Of a stretch of 64,000 nt of DNA, positions 23,303 through 35,123 are shown piece after piece. The stretch is from assembly GCA_036345935.2 (NCBI GenBank), contig JADWOT020000007.1, positions 10,191,990 to 10,255,989 on the forward strand, given 5' to 3'. The notes under the pieces are model-generated. The model had not been told where the DNA came from, did not search any database, and saw nothing but the letters and a program-made list of their open reading frames with translations. Numbering within the stretch: position 1 is the stretch's first letter; every line of letters starts with the position of its first letter. This stretch comes from Taenia hydatigena. Lineage: Eukaryota; Platyhelminthes; Cestoda; Cyclophyllidea; Taeniidae. The position numbers and the translations under genes were made by a program.

Positions 23303-23693
23303 TATTGATGCACTGTCATTTATGCAGACCCCACTGTTCCCCAGAATAGGCGGCTTGACGCAATTAGCTCGTTTACGGCACACATGACCTGAAATCTGCC
23401 ACACGAACCCGTCAAGCGTATTGAGCACTATTAAATCCATCGGAATCTCGACAACTGTTGATAGTAAGTTATCTTCGCCCCTCCAGAGAAAACATACACC
23501 TTCGAGAATCTAAAGCCGGAGCAAACCATCAAAGCAGGTGTCAGTGCATAAATAGTGTCAGATGATATGGACGAAAATGCCTTTGTAAATTCACGTAGCA
23601 GCAAAGTAGAAGTAATTTTACCATCCTTACGCAAAAGTAAGCATTTCCTACTCGTTTCATCTAATTCTAAACATTTGGTCAAAATTAACTAGA
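23303..23693 (-). pseudogene. MCM-like ATPase-region exon with a frameshift (MCMDC2-like)
   Basis: On the minus strand the frame opens after ctag with LRKDGKITSTLLLREFTKAF and TPALMVCSGF. At about 23510 it must shift frame to continue as LEGVCFLWRGEDNLLSTVV, MDLIVLNTLDGFVWQ and GVCINDSASIG, ending at a GTAATT donor (23302). The hydrophobic strand, then G-x-D-x-LL, then G(V/I)C-x-x-D order resembles the Walker A to Walker B part of MCMDC2, whose P-loop is degenerate. The gap between frames is under 20 bp, too short for an intron, so a frameshift or sequence error is likely. It lies upstream of the OB exon on the same strand, the wrong order for one gene. Confidence 0.4.
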
Positions 23694-23699
23694 TTCATA

Positions 23700-26600
23700 G
23701 AAACGACAGACAACGATGCCCGCCTGTTGCTGTTACAATAATTACCCATGTTCACTTACATTGCTTAATGCCACGAAATCTACTGCAGACATTGAACCTA
23801 ATAAGGCAGTCAAAAAAGCTCATTATGACAGGCTGAGGTGTAGTCGATTGGTGGATATTGGAATATTAGAATAAATTTGTTGTTTTGGGTAGAAGAGGAG
23901 GGGATGTCAACTGCGGCTGAATTGTTGACAAGGCCTTCTGCAATCGCAGCAGGTAGCGAGATGTCTGTGATTGCCACATAAACGACTTTGGCTTCAACTC
24001 CTTCAATGACTACTTCGAGTCAGTACCAATCTCACCTTGATCACTTAAAGTAGTTTTGCGTTAATGCCCGCAACCATCTGGAATATTCGACTGCGCAGGA
24101 ATTTCCTTTGAGTTTCACGCTCAACCCTTTGACGACGTAAATGAAGTAAGAACGCGGCCTTCATTCCACTGCTGGCTTAGACTTTTGTTAAGTATGTGAG
24201 AGGGGCAGTGATGCAACACAAACTGTAGGTGGGTGATATGCCTCACTGACTTTCCTGGTCACCGCTCACATCTTTCGTGCTCAGTTAGGATCCAAAGCGA
24301 AACGATTAACTAGCAATTTGTCATTTAATGCTCCTTGTTCTAATTGTTTATCCATTCGTCTATTCCTCGACCCTCTCATCCCTATGCAACTCAACGTCCC
24401 AACCTTATTGTCCATTTATTCATCATTCTGTCAAATGTCTGCTATTTGTGTTTTAGCGGTTTAATTATCTGACCTCTTGTTTAATTACCTTTCTGGCTGT
24501 TGAAGACAGAATAGTAGTCAAACGATTGGTCTTTTGCATAGCACTTATGTGGGAATGGAAAGATGAATGAAACTGGGGAATGTGAGAGATGGATAGAGAG
24601 GGAGAGACAGAGTGGATAATAATGCGCGAATAAAGACGCGCAATAATCCATATGCTTTTCAATAATGACATCTACCCATGTAGTCAAGAGTGGGGAAGAG
24701 GCTTTTGTAGTTGCGACACACCAACCCTCCACAACAATTTTGCAATCGTTTGTCACATTGCTCAAAATAAGCAGGGCATGTATTTGATTTCAAATAGCAG
24801 CACCGTGTCGCTTCTAGAAGAGACAAGATGGTGGTAAGTAAATGAGCTTTAAACATTAGGTCAATGTACTGTTGGCAATGATTGGTGGGAGGAGAGGGCC
24901 ATGATCAAGAACCATTCAAACTCGATGGGAACCTTTGGATAAAATTTAAATTTAAGGATGACATTAATAGACTTTGGAACATTGCTCATGCTTGCTTAAA
25001 CACTTGGTCGCTCATTTCGCGTGAAGTCACAAGTCATCATTTAGGCTTTACTGTTCTGAGTTGTGGAAGCAAACCATCGAATCAGTGTTCGCTTCTCTTT
25101 TTCCCGATGTAGGGACCACGGCGCGCTGTCTTTACAAAAGGCGATGGTTCTAAAATGGCTGTGTTCGCAACTACCACTAAGTGACTTATCTCCATAACAG
25201 CACAATCCCACAGCCAAAACCGCACATGCAATTTTGAAACCTCAAGTTATACGTTTGTGGGGATAAGGCGCACAGTCGCTGTAAATATTCAAAAGCCCTT
25301 CTAGATTCGCAGTAGAAATATCATAAAGTTGAATGGAAGTGGGTATACAAAGTACTCAATCTTACCAAACAGTTGAAAGGTGGGTAGGAGGAATACGACC
25401 ACGTTCTTTGCTTGCATCGGTATGTAAGCTGATTAGCAAGAGCCTATCTGGTTAATTTATGCCAAGAAATGTGTGGAATAAATTTGTTATACATTTTGTC
25501 TACACATGAGTCAATGTGTTGCGAATGTTGGTACAATGAAATGTAACTTCCAGATCAACTCGGTTGTTTGACGTGTGCGATGAAGGTGTATTGACACTGA
25601 TATGTGACAAAGCGCGACTTCTGTTGACACGCAGATAGTACAATGCGTACCTAAGTAAGGGTCATGCGAAATTCCTTTCCTCTCTCCGCGATTCCACCAT
25701 TTCAATTAACCTTAGTTTAATCTATTTTGGTTTGCATCAGTCAAACCAGGGTTGAGGGACATCAGCAATGTTGAAGAGCCATAACATACGGCGTTTTTTG
25801 AAGGAAAAAGATGAATTAGTTTACGCGCGTCAATTTTATAGACGTCAAGAGAGGGCTTGAAGCACAATGATGTGAATTAATTAGGTGCTAGATCATTCGA
25901 CATTTCCGTACGCGCTTCAATGGTGCAATCGCTTGCATTGTGTCTGTGTGGCGGCGCCGTTTCTAGCAGTGTCCACATAGTTCTCAGTCCATCATCACCA
26001 CCATCACCATCATCATCACCAAGATTGCTACTGTTAATGTACATGCGGCTTTTGCATCATCAGCATTTGCAGATTAAATGGCCTTAGAGTCCTTGTTTTT
26101 GAAATTGTTTCTTGTGACAGTGATTGTGGGGAGGATCTCCTTTGCATAGCTTAGCGGTGTTGGTTAGAGACCTTAAGCCTTTCTCAAGAATAACGAACAC
26201 CTGACTTTGGGATGGAGAGTGAGAAAGTGGAGATTCAAAGAATGGACAAATTGCATGCTCATACTAGTCTACTGTTTAAATGCGTACATCTGTTTATTAA
26301 GGTTCTTTATCAACACGTTTTTCTTCCGGTCACCAGTTTGCCTCTAATTTGGGCTTGCGGATCTTGAGCAATGTAAGCGAGTCTTAAGGTCGCCGTGCTG
26401 ATTGGTCGCCGCAGTAGTTAGTCCACACAATTTCCAGTCAATCTGTTTTGGACTGAAACAGGAGGAGACCTTAAAAGTATTATTAAATCAGGATGTGGAA
26501 ACGGTATGCAGTGGTGTGCCATACCATGGTAAGGTCAGCGCGTGATGATGGAATCCTCGTGGGGCGTAATTTGGATGACACTGGGAGGCTAGAGGCGTTG

Positions 26601-27330
26601 GTTATAAAAGGCTTGAATCGGAATGTGTTCCTTGTCTCATGTCATTTATCGAGTAAATAAGCAACACAAAACAGAGACATTAATATGATACCAGCAGAAA
26701 TGAGGCTATTGGAACTAAATTGCCGCTCCGAATGGCATGAACTTGCACAGAATGAAAGAGATCGCTTAAAGCTTAGCCCCCACTTTGTACCTTCATGCTG
26801 AATTCAATTGATGCAATTGGCTTGGCGAGCGCTTTGTGTTTAAGATTTGTACTTCCGCTGGTTGTCAGAGCATCCAAGCCATACCACCGGTCATCCAGCC
26901 CTTATGCGCGTCAACACTGCACATTCTGCCTAAGTATTATGAGTTCATATTCTTGTTGGAAAAGACTTGAATTCTGCGTAAGTGGTAGCGAAAAGCGAAA
27001 TGGTCACAAATTGATGACTAGATCGCCAATTTGAAATCAGTGATGATTTCTATCAGAGGTGATGCAAATAGTGTCTACTTTAGACAGCTACCACACATCC
27101 GTGTCCTAAAGGAAAGATGCTAACAACGGTAGGAAAGACAACTAAGAAACATCTAGATAAGATCAATACGAAGGCATCTACGATAACCATTTAAAAATGT
27201 CAATAAAATGAATACGCGGTACACCTCTTCCACCTTCACACTGACTAAATGGAGTCCGAATGGACTTGATGCACCTAGGTGGCACTGAAATGGGAACAAA
27301 GTGTCCAGCACATTTTCCATTTTCCCATAC
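23700..27330. other. Stretch without a supported gene
   Basis: Non-coding in appearance. It includes a GA-rich tract near 24575-24610 and a CAT/CAC trinucleotide tract at 25989-26020. A 76-codon ORF at 24882-25112 has no supporting context. Confidence 0.35.
25989..26020 (+). repeat. CAT/CAC trinucleotide microsatellite
   Basis: Imperfect run of ATC and ACC triplets, about 32 bp. Confidence 0.85.
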
Positions 27331-27332
27331 AG

Positions 27333-27496
27333 TTAACAAAGCAAACAAGATCCGGATCCCCTTGTATTGTATTGATGCGAATGATTTGTGGTGTTGTTCC
27401 TGAAACAGTGGAGAGGAGAACTACGAAGTGGGCGTTAAGGATGCCGACCTCCGAAAATTTCACACTATTTTCGAAGTGCCTAAACGGCCACAATAG
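27333..27496 (+). pseudogene. Exon-like open frame split by one in-frame TGA
   Basis: After a clear acceptor (ttttcccatacag) the frame reads NKANKIRIPLYCIDANDLWC. A TGA follows at 27401-27403, then NSGEENYEVGVKDADLRKFH and TIFEVPKRPQ to a TAG at 27494-27496. Both halves look protein-like and share the frame. This may be a decayed exon. Readthrough cannot be excluded. The family is unknown. Confidence 0.3.
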
Positions 27497-27758
27497 ATGT
27501 GTGACTAATTTGCTCCTATTTCATTACCTCTTCTTGTCATTTTATTAGCCTTGATCGAGAACTAATCTATCCACCCATCTGATATCCAATCACCATCTGC
27601 CTAGCGTCGACCCTACCTACATTATATTGAGTCATTTATCCCTCTGAATCATTCATGGGGTAGGATGGTCATACAATTTGATGGCATTAATTAGAGCAAC
27701 ACCCGAAAATTGCATCCACGGGTTGTCTGGATATTTACAGTAACTGAAGGTGATTGAA

Positions 27759-27962
27759 TTATGGTCCTTCCTGCATACGGGATAATCCGCGAAGACTGGA
27801 GGACAAAAGCTGGTGCAAACTCCTGCCAGTCGGAAGCGAAGGAAGACATTTTTGCAAAATTTCGATTAGTTCATTGAAAATTCTAAGGGAATCAATATTT
27901 TCAGTGCCTTGTTGACTGTCACGGAAGAGATCCCAGCTTCGTATCTCCCCTAACAAGAACAT
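27759..27962 (-). CDS. Candidate exon, helical, family unknown
   Basis: The minus-strand ATG at 27962 opens a 67-residue frame with SLRIFNELIEILQKCLPSLP and HQLLSSSLRGLSRMQEGP, then TAA. It looks amphipathic and protein-like. An antisense ATG ORF (27762-27878) with MVLPAYGIIREDWRTKAG competes with it. Confidence 0.25.
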   Translation of the reverse strand: MFLLGEIRSWDLFRDSQQGTENIDSLRIFNELIEILQKCLPSLPTGRSLHQLLSSSLRGLSRMQEGP

Positions 27963-28317
27963 GTGATTTCACACTTTCGTCCTGGAAAATCAAAATAAGG
28001 CTCTCGCATTATCATTGTTGCAGTTCGCCATTGTCACCGCTTCATCTTCTTAGCATGGCCTTCTGGTCCTAACAATAGTTCCCCGCATATACCGGGCGTT
28101 AGTAAGTAGTGTACTCCCCCGCGGCTTTTTTGGGATGATAAATGGTTGGGTAATGTTCAGGATGCTGCGGTTTGGGTTCTTGGGATTAGAAATGTAAAAT
28201 AATGAGCGCAAAAGCATGGGGTTAATTGCCTTAAACTTTAGGTTGCATTTTCATTGCAAGGTTCTTTTCTCCAGCCCGGCCAGTTGATTAAAGAGGTGTA
28301 CTTTGTCAGTGCTGCAG

Positions 28318-28455
28318 GCCATAAGGCTCCAGGATGCCATGCGGCTGGATGCGCACTTGCACACGCTGGGCCTCAGGTGCTACCCATGTGCTGACGATGA
28401 AGACAAACGCACTCAACCACACAAGCGAAGCACTCAACGGCGCTCCCACCGATGA
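28318..28455 (+). CDS. Candidate terminal exon, strand uncertain
   Basis: The plus-strand acceptor cagtgctgcag is followed by AIRLQDAMRLDAHLHTLGLR, a basic tail (HKRSTQRRSHR) and TGA. Most third positions of the first 20 codons are G or C. The minus strand of the same DNA (28465-28302) is also open: it follows an acceptor ccaaaag and has a hydrophobic segment LSASLVWLSAFVFIVSTW and a stop. One of the two is probably coding. I prefer plus only slightly. Confidence 0.3.
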   Translation, partial: AIRLQDAMRLDAHLHTLGLRCYPCADDEDKRTQPHKRSTQRRSHR

Positions 28456-28559
28456 ACCCCTTTTGGGTAGTTGAATAACAAGGATTAACAAGTTTACAAA
28501 AAGTTTTGAAAAAATTGGGGATGTACCTGTGAGGATTGTTAAATTCATTACAGGAATTC

Positions 28560-30110
28560 TTCTTCAGAATGAAGACATTTGATAGCTGCTATGCCCCATT
28601 GGCTCAAATACAACATCGGCCGACAACAGCGTGATCGATGGAACATGCAGCATTTTTCCTTACGGGTGAGGCGATTCAAATCCTCTAAAGGCTAATATTT
28701 GACAAAGTTAGAGCAAAATACTCAAAATTGCTCTGTAGCTACTTGACCATCCTTCAATTTTGAAGTTATCTGTGATTTTAAGTAGCTTTCGCAGTCGTAA
28801 AATTGCGTCGAATAGGTCTTATGGCGCCGGCAAGGTGCGACTGAATCTAGGGAAGCTTAACTCGCTTATCAGTTTATAAAAATATTGATACTACTTGTGT
28901 CTGCATAGGAAGGGGTGGATTAATGGGTGGGTATGCAAGAACGTGGCTTGAGCGTGTGCCGTCGCCATAGTGACTGCAGTGAATGACTCTGCAGTGAAGG
29001 AACTGGATTAGCCAGCCAAAATCAATTTACAAACGTGAAAGTCCCTAATGTCGGGACTGATTTATTCACGTCTTTACAGAGAATCTTTGCAAGGCCGTTC
29101 GACCTGGATAAAGGGCGATTCGCCCAAACCAATGATTACCTTGTGGCGATTAACACGAAGGAGCCATTAGAGCAGCTTTAGCCATTCATTTCGTCCTTAT
29201 TACATCTATAGGGTCGAGTGCTTCTGCACTTAAATGCTTCCCACCCCTGTGGAAAACATAACGCTGCATCCCTGCAGTACTACTTATTAACGGAAATCCA
29301 TTCAAAATTATGACTACAATAAAAGCCTTTGTTGATTTTTGGCCACTACTTTGGTTTGACAAGCAATGAAGGCTAAGTATGTATCGGTACTTCCAAAATT
29401 TGCACTGATTTTAGAGGCATATATGAAATTGACGTCGGATTAAACAGGAAAACAGAACAGTCTTTCCTAATTATCGAAACGGTTAAGCACGATTACCTGA
29501 GGCGTGGGTTGGGAGTGAGTGAAGAGGTAGATAATAGGACATTTAATTATGGGCAGACTTCAGTGATAAACGGGCGGAATTGTGGTGCATATATTCGCGG
29601 TCGCGTAGTCACGTAAATCACCTATGAATGTTGAGTGTTGAGAAAGCACGCAAAGGAATGCACCAGTGAAGTAAGGAAGATAGGCGAGAAGAATTGGATG
29701 CTGAATGCCCTAATGGATAGTTTGGTGATCCTAATCATCGAAACGAACATCAAAGCTCTTATCGTCTTGGGTAGCCAAATTGCCTTAAGTTAGAGCGCAC
29801 ATTTTTCGCCTCGAATTCAGAATGATATCAGAACATAAACAAGCGGTGCACCAAATACAAACAATGACGGTGCACAAATTTAACTAAATGTGTTTAAACT
29901 AAGGTATATGAGCCGTTATATCCCTAATTCAACTTGAATAATTGATTGGATCATAACTCAAGGCGGATTACTCACATGCAAACAGCTGTGAAAACTGCAA
30001 AACTTTGAAAGCAAATTTTTACAAAAGATTTGCAAAGTCATACATAGATTTTTGTTTCGATGAATTAGTTCTGCTCGGGAAGCCGCCTGTTTTACAGATC
30101 AGGACTGCAT
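28560..30110. other. Stretch without a supported gene
   Basis: AT-rich, with no open frame above 60 codons. I see nothing specific. Confidence 0.5.
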
Positions 30111-30114
30111 GACT

Positions 30115-30466
30115 ATAGATCATGTGTGGGGTTGGCTTTAGTGTCTTGGATCGTTGTCATCGTTGCCACCGTTGTGAAAATCCTGAAGATGGTCAGCGAG
30201 TAGATACTACGGTTGGGGATGCAAAGGTCACTGGGCATCAAAGCAAAGAGAATCGAGTAAATGGGCGCTTTGATATCTGCAGCACTGATAGCACGAGTTT
30301 CCACAAATCGACCCCGTTATTTGGTCTGGATATCAGGTCTTTGTGGATCTAAGCAGCCCTCCCACCGTGTTTGCGAGACAGAGTCGCTGTGGTCATTTAG
30401 TGGTTTAGTCTTGATGTCACCTGTCTTGCGGCATTTCAATTCGTTTGGTCTGAAGCGTACCTGCTA
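30115..30466 (-). CDS. Coding-like island, exon structure unresolved
   Basis: On the minus strand a strong acceptor (ttgcgttttagcag) is followed by VRFRPNELKCRKTGDIKTKP and DPQRPDIQTK to TAA. Further on, the acceptor atccccaaccgtag is followed by YLLADHLQDFHNGGNDDNDP to TAA. The plus strand reads a hydrophobic SWIVVIVATVVKILK over the same DNA. GC content is raised. Strand and gene are uncertain. Confidence 0.25.
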
Positions 30467-30469
30467 AAA

Positions 30470-32415
30470 CGCAATTTTATTATGCATGGGCAACTTACAA
30501 AATCTTACCGCTTGAAGACGCTGACGGCACCTTCGCCTTGTGACTGTTCTTCCGTTAAACCACTGTTCTCCTTAGTCTGATTAGTTCCGTGCAAAGTTTG
30601 TAGGGAGTAGAGTGGACTTTGGTTATCCGGGTTGGTAAGAATTAGGCCTCATCATGGGTATTTGTGCAAGTTTTTGCGCAGGTTACCATGCCTTGTCTAG
30701 CAGCGCTCATTATCTCAATCCGGCAATAGTAGTTCCGGAATATCGTAAATATTAAGCACTTCAACAAAGGCATAACCTGCCGTATACGACCTTTTTCAAC
30801 TAAACTAAGGCATAATTGCAGTGGGCAAATGCACGCTAATTATTCTTTTAAGCAGAATTCAAAAACAAGTGGAATGGTTTATTACGAGTGCAAAAATTTC
30901 TGGTCAATGGCATTAATAGACGTCAATAAGCAAAAAAAAATTAAGGCTGTCACCTCGTAGAGGCAGTGGGAGCAATGGCATAGACGATTGCTCAGGATCC
31001 ACACAAAAGATTAACCCGCATGTTAAATGGGCAATTTATCACCTGTTTAAGTAACCTTCAGACCGGAAAACATCCACGTACCTGTTGAAGCAAATGCAAC
31101 ATGCAGAAACATTCTCAAGCAAGGAGGCGTTCTTCGAAAATTTTGTCAACAGAGGGGAAGATTGATACCTATTCTGACAGTGGCATGGACTACGTGTCGA
31201 CGTCCCAATCTTAGGAGAATCTTCACTACTTCGATTTTGGTTTGTTCAAAGCGCATCTACTAAAGTTGCATAGGACGTAATTCAGTTCAGTAGTGAAGAA
31301 GAAAAAACTGAAGTGTCTAATAAGCAAATTAATGCCGTGATAATTAGGGAATTTCGAATGCCGCTGAGTAGTTGCCAAGAGCTGCGAAAAGTAATAGCAA
31401 GCACGCGCAACAAGAGAAAGGAGAGACTAAGGTAATGGAGGTGGGTGATAGAAAGGATAAGGTAGGAAATGTGAGGTAACGTCATTGCTAGCAATCATAC
31501 TACGTAGAAAGCACCGGTTCTCGCCCGATCACCAAAGTTAGGCTACTTCAGATCGGATTAGTACTTGCGCGGGTAACAGGCTAAAATATTCGGTGTACAG
31601 GTCCTCTCTCTCCCTTCTCAATCGCCCACCACTACTTCCCACCCTTCTCTACTTGCACTGCACTGCACTGCAATCCACCCCAACTTGGACCATCGCAACC
31701 ACATTCCTTTGCTGCACGGCATCCGGATTTGCATTCCAATGTGTGCCATCATTAGTCGCCTCCATGCTTGATACGCGCTGCGCATCTGCTTGCACTGGCA
31801 TGTGTGCCTGCCTTAATAACGAAGAGGAGAGGGCGGTGGAGGATGCCTGATGGCGAATAGTGAATGAATTGGTGTGTGTATAAATGGCTGGTAGGCGGAT
31901 AAGAGGAGAAAGGAAACTATCATAAGCACTAATGCTTCTGTTTATTTATTTCCATGAAAGTACAGGCATGGTCGGAAATCTAGAGCTGTTGCATGCCTTG
32001 AGTTGACGTTGGCTGATTTGTTGCAATCGCAATCAATGGCGGGCAGGCAGATATAAATGTTATACTTGCTCTATATTCCCGATTATTTAAAGCCATTCCC
32101 ATCTGCGCATTGACTGTCAATTTGGCCTCACAACTAGATTTAACACTGTGTGGAAAATAAATGGCTTTGATTTTGGAGGAGAATACCTGAGTTGTAAGAA
32201 GAAAATCCGTCGCTATAATGTAGCAAACATTAGACAATTATTGACTGGGTACTAAATCAAGCAATTTATAGGACTTGCAGTTAGGGATCGTGGTCCTGCG
32301 CGAGTCAAACAGCATCTGCGGACACTATTGCAAATGACAATGCATCTATCTTGATGGTTTGCCAATTTACTGAAAGCACAACTCTTGTGTTCCAAACGAA
32401 CATCTGCTACATGTA
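30470..32415. other. Stretch without a supported gene
   Basis: An 85-codon ORF at 31593-31850 sits in C/T-rich sequence with a CACTG repeat and may be fortuitous. Nothing else stands out. Confidence 0.35.
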
Positions 32416-32527
32416 GGCAGCAATAGCAGTGCACACTCGGCTTTAGCACTCCTTCCTTCTAAATGTTGTCGTAGATGCAAGTAGACATCAGAGCCGCCCA
32501 ACCTCACTACCACTAACGCCAGCATCG

Positions 32528-33557
32528 ATGTTGTGGCGACCACAATTGGCGGCAACGTGGAAGAGCACTTCACTTACCGCATCTTCCTCTTCCAACGCAA
32601 CTGATCATCCACTACCTCCCGCACTACTCACCTCCTCCCTCGTCTCCGTCTCCTCTCCTCGCTCCTCCCTCACTCATAGATTAAAGCCGTGTTCCCTAGT
32701 ACGACTGGCGGCGACATCAACATCTCTCGACGATGTCACCAAACATATCGGTAAGAGCCCATCCCTTCCCATTACAGCCTTCATTCTTTTCTCATCTTCC
32801 TCTGCTCACATTCACTCATTCGTATTTCCTCCCTCGCTCAGGCCTCACCCGTGACAATAAAACACAGAACAGCCTCAGAGACCAACAGGGACAGACGCAG
32901 AGCGATGACGACGAGGTCGAGTTGATGGGGCACGAGGAATCGGAATGTGACCTGTCCGACTACTTGACTTTGACGAGTCAGTGGTCGGATATGGATGAGC
33001 AGGCGGAGTGGTGGCATTTGCCACCCTCCCAGATGGCATCTGATTCTGCCACATCGTCATCGCTCACCACAGTGGCACCATTGCTGGCAAGTTAATTGTC
33101 AACCACGCGGGGAGCGACGAAGGAGGTAGGCGTGGAATTTGAGGCGGAGGAAGAGTCAGGTGAAGAGAAGGGGGGTGGAGGATAAAGAGATGTGGATATG
33201 GTGAGGCGATCGCAAGAGGGAAAATACAGGACTCTGTGCAACTTAATCGACTCTGGTGAGTGACTCCAATACTTGTGCCATTGCACTTAGAACCATGTAG
33301 GTTATACAGCCATCCAGTGCTTGCCTTAATACTTGAGCCAAGAGCTCACTTGTTGCACTTCTCTTGTCCTAGCCAAGCATCCGCTTCCTCTAACTCGTCT
33401 GCTTCCTTCGGTAAGCTTGCACTCTTTACTTCATCCTCCCGTTTACCATGTCAATGTCTTGCCCACCCAAGAGAACATACTTTCTTCTTCCACTCTTCTT
33501 ACATTGTAGTGGTTCAAACGACTGAGGAGGCGTCTCCGCTACCTATTTTCCTCTTGA
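32528..33557 (+). pseudogene. Unknown four-exon gene, copy B, truncated
   Basis: The exon borders match copy A: exon 1 to 32750 (GTAAGAG donor), 32842-33255, 33373-33410 and 33510-33557. This copy has an in-frame ATG at 32528 where copy A has AGG. Exon 2, however, reaches TAA at 33093-33095 after LTTVAPLLAS, following a small deletion and a CAA-to-TAA change, and has a further in-frame TAA near 33184. The last exon stops after WFKRLRRRLRYLFSS and so loses the Cys-rich tail. If translated from 32528 it would give about 158 residues. Probably a decaying duplicate. Confidence 0.6.
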
Positions 33558-33751
33558 TACTGCTGCCATCGCCGTATTTAACCCTAATCTAGCTGAGTGG
33601 TTCCCTAATTCTTAAACCAATTTATCGAGCAGTGATTTGACGATTAGACCGACTAGTCTACCGATTTTGTTCGACTGATTAATTGAATGATTTATCCATA
33701 CCCTTGCTTCTTTACATCTATTTGACCCACTCCTTCGTTTAACTGGCTATC

Positions 33752-33757
33752 AATAAA
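33752..33757 (+). terminator. Poly(A) signal AATAAA of copy B
   Basis: Same position relative to the last exon as 1874-1879 in copy A. Confidence 0.4.
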
Positions 33758-34777
33758 GCGATTGCGCGTTTTACTTACCGGTTCACCAAAGCACTAAGTG
33801 GTGGTAGATTGATTCGATCCGTAAAGACAGAGTTGAGGTCGTGGCACCGGTTCTCGAATGTCTATCAGCTTAGTACTACTCTTTAGCCCCTTTGTCTCCA
33901 GTTAATAAGAGTGCCAGTAAAATGTCTTGCTCATGAGTTCCTTCCTTTTCCCTTTGCATGGAAATTCTGTGGCTGGCACCGCGGACTCTTGGCGCATTTC
34001 ATAAGCCACCGACAAGTTGTGATGGCTGAGGCCAAAGGTCCTTCGATGGCAAGACCGAGGAAAACGCCTGGATTAGGAGACGGACTATTGAATGCCTAAG
34101 CGTATTGTACCACTCTTGACTATGGGAAACGGGACCATTCTGGGTCGCAACCATCGCCTTCAAGTAATGTAGGCGACCCGAAGCCTTACAGAGTGCATGC
34201 CTCATCACTCGGTCCTTTTTCGTTTTCACGTTAGTTCCAAACTTCTTGCATCATGTTCTGTGTAGATAACGTGTCTCCATGGTTTTCGCAAGATGCGAAT
34301 CGGTGCAGTTCACCTATTCTTCAGCTTGCATTTCGAGACATTTTTATGCACATCGTTACCATTTGTGATTCCTATCTCTCTGTTATGGGATGTGTTGCAT
34401 CTGGCGGCCGGAAATGCTAAGCATCACTTTGGTAATAGTGGTGCCTTAAGACTCCGCCAACCCGCGGATATGCTTATTGTCGACCCCCTTACTCTTTGTA
34501 TTTGTTATTTTCTTTCCAATTCTAAACCACTAGTAGAAGTGCATTTTTGGCTTCATGATTAACGTGGTGGCCAAACCTAGCCAAGACATTCAAACTAGAT
34601 GTTGAACGGTTGCGCAGGAAAATAATCCAAGCTGAACGACCTTTGTGTAGTAAACGCCCATGGTCTAATGCAAAAGCAAATTCTGACCTCTGCAGCCGTT
34701 GCGTGATCTATTTTCTATAAAAGTATGTGATCTGTATTCCTCAGAAATGGATGGCGAATTGAAAAGCTCACTCAGGT

Positions 34778-35123
34778 TGAGAGGGTAAGTGAGATGGTGC
34801 TGCCGCTGCTGCTACCACTACTGCAATTTTCGTGCAACCAGGGAGATGACACTGGTAGTGCGACATCTTACTAATGGCGTGCAGTGAGAGGGACCGCCTT
34901 CCTCCTTTGCGGCAGTCCCAGATGCCTCTTTGATAAAAGAGTGCGATCCGTATCTGCCAGAGAAGGGGCGATCAGAGCGGAGCCCTCGATGGGGTCGGAT
35001 GCGTGGGCTATGAGCTGGATTCAGTTGCTAATGCCGCAGTCAGTGAGGCAACTTTGGTGAGGCGACCTCTTACTGTCGACATACAGTGAACGAGATTTGC
35101 CCACGAATTTACCTTGATTCAGG
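34778..35123 (+). mobile_element. ~345-bp insertion in duplication copy B
   Basis: Absent at the matching site of copy A (near 2870). It is flanked by imperfect ACTCAGG / ATTCAGG. Its right half is related to 15277-15445, so it behaves like a short dispersed element. No coding potential was found. Confidence 0.5.

Noticed and set aside
25989..26020. CAT repeat as a His-rich coding tract
   Set aside because: No surrounding open frame. It is a simple microsatellite.
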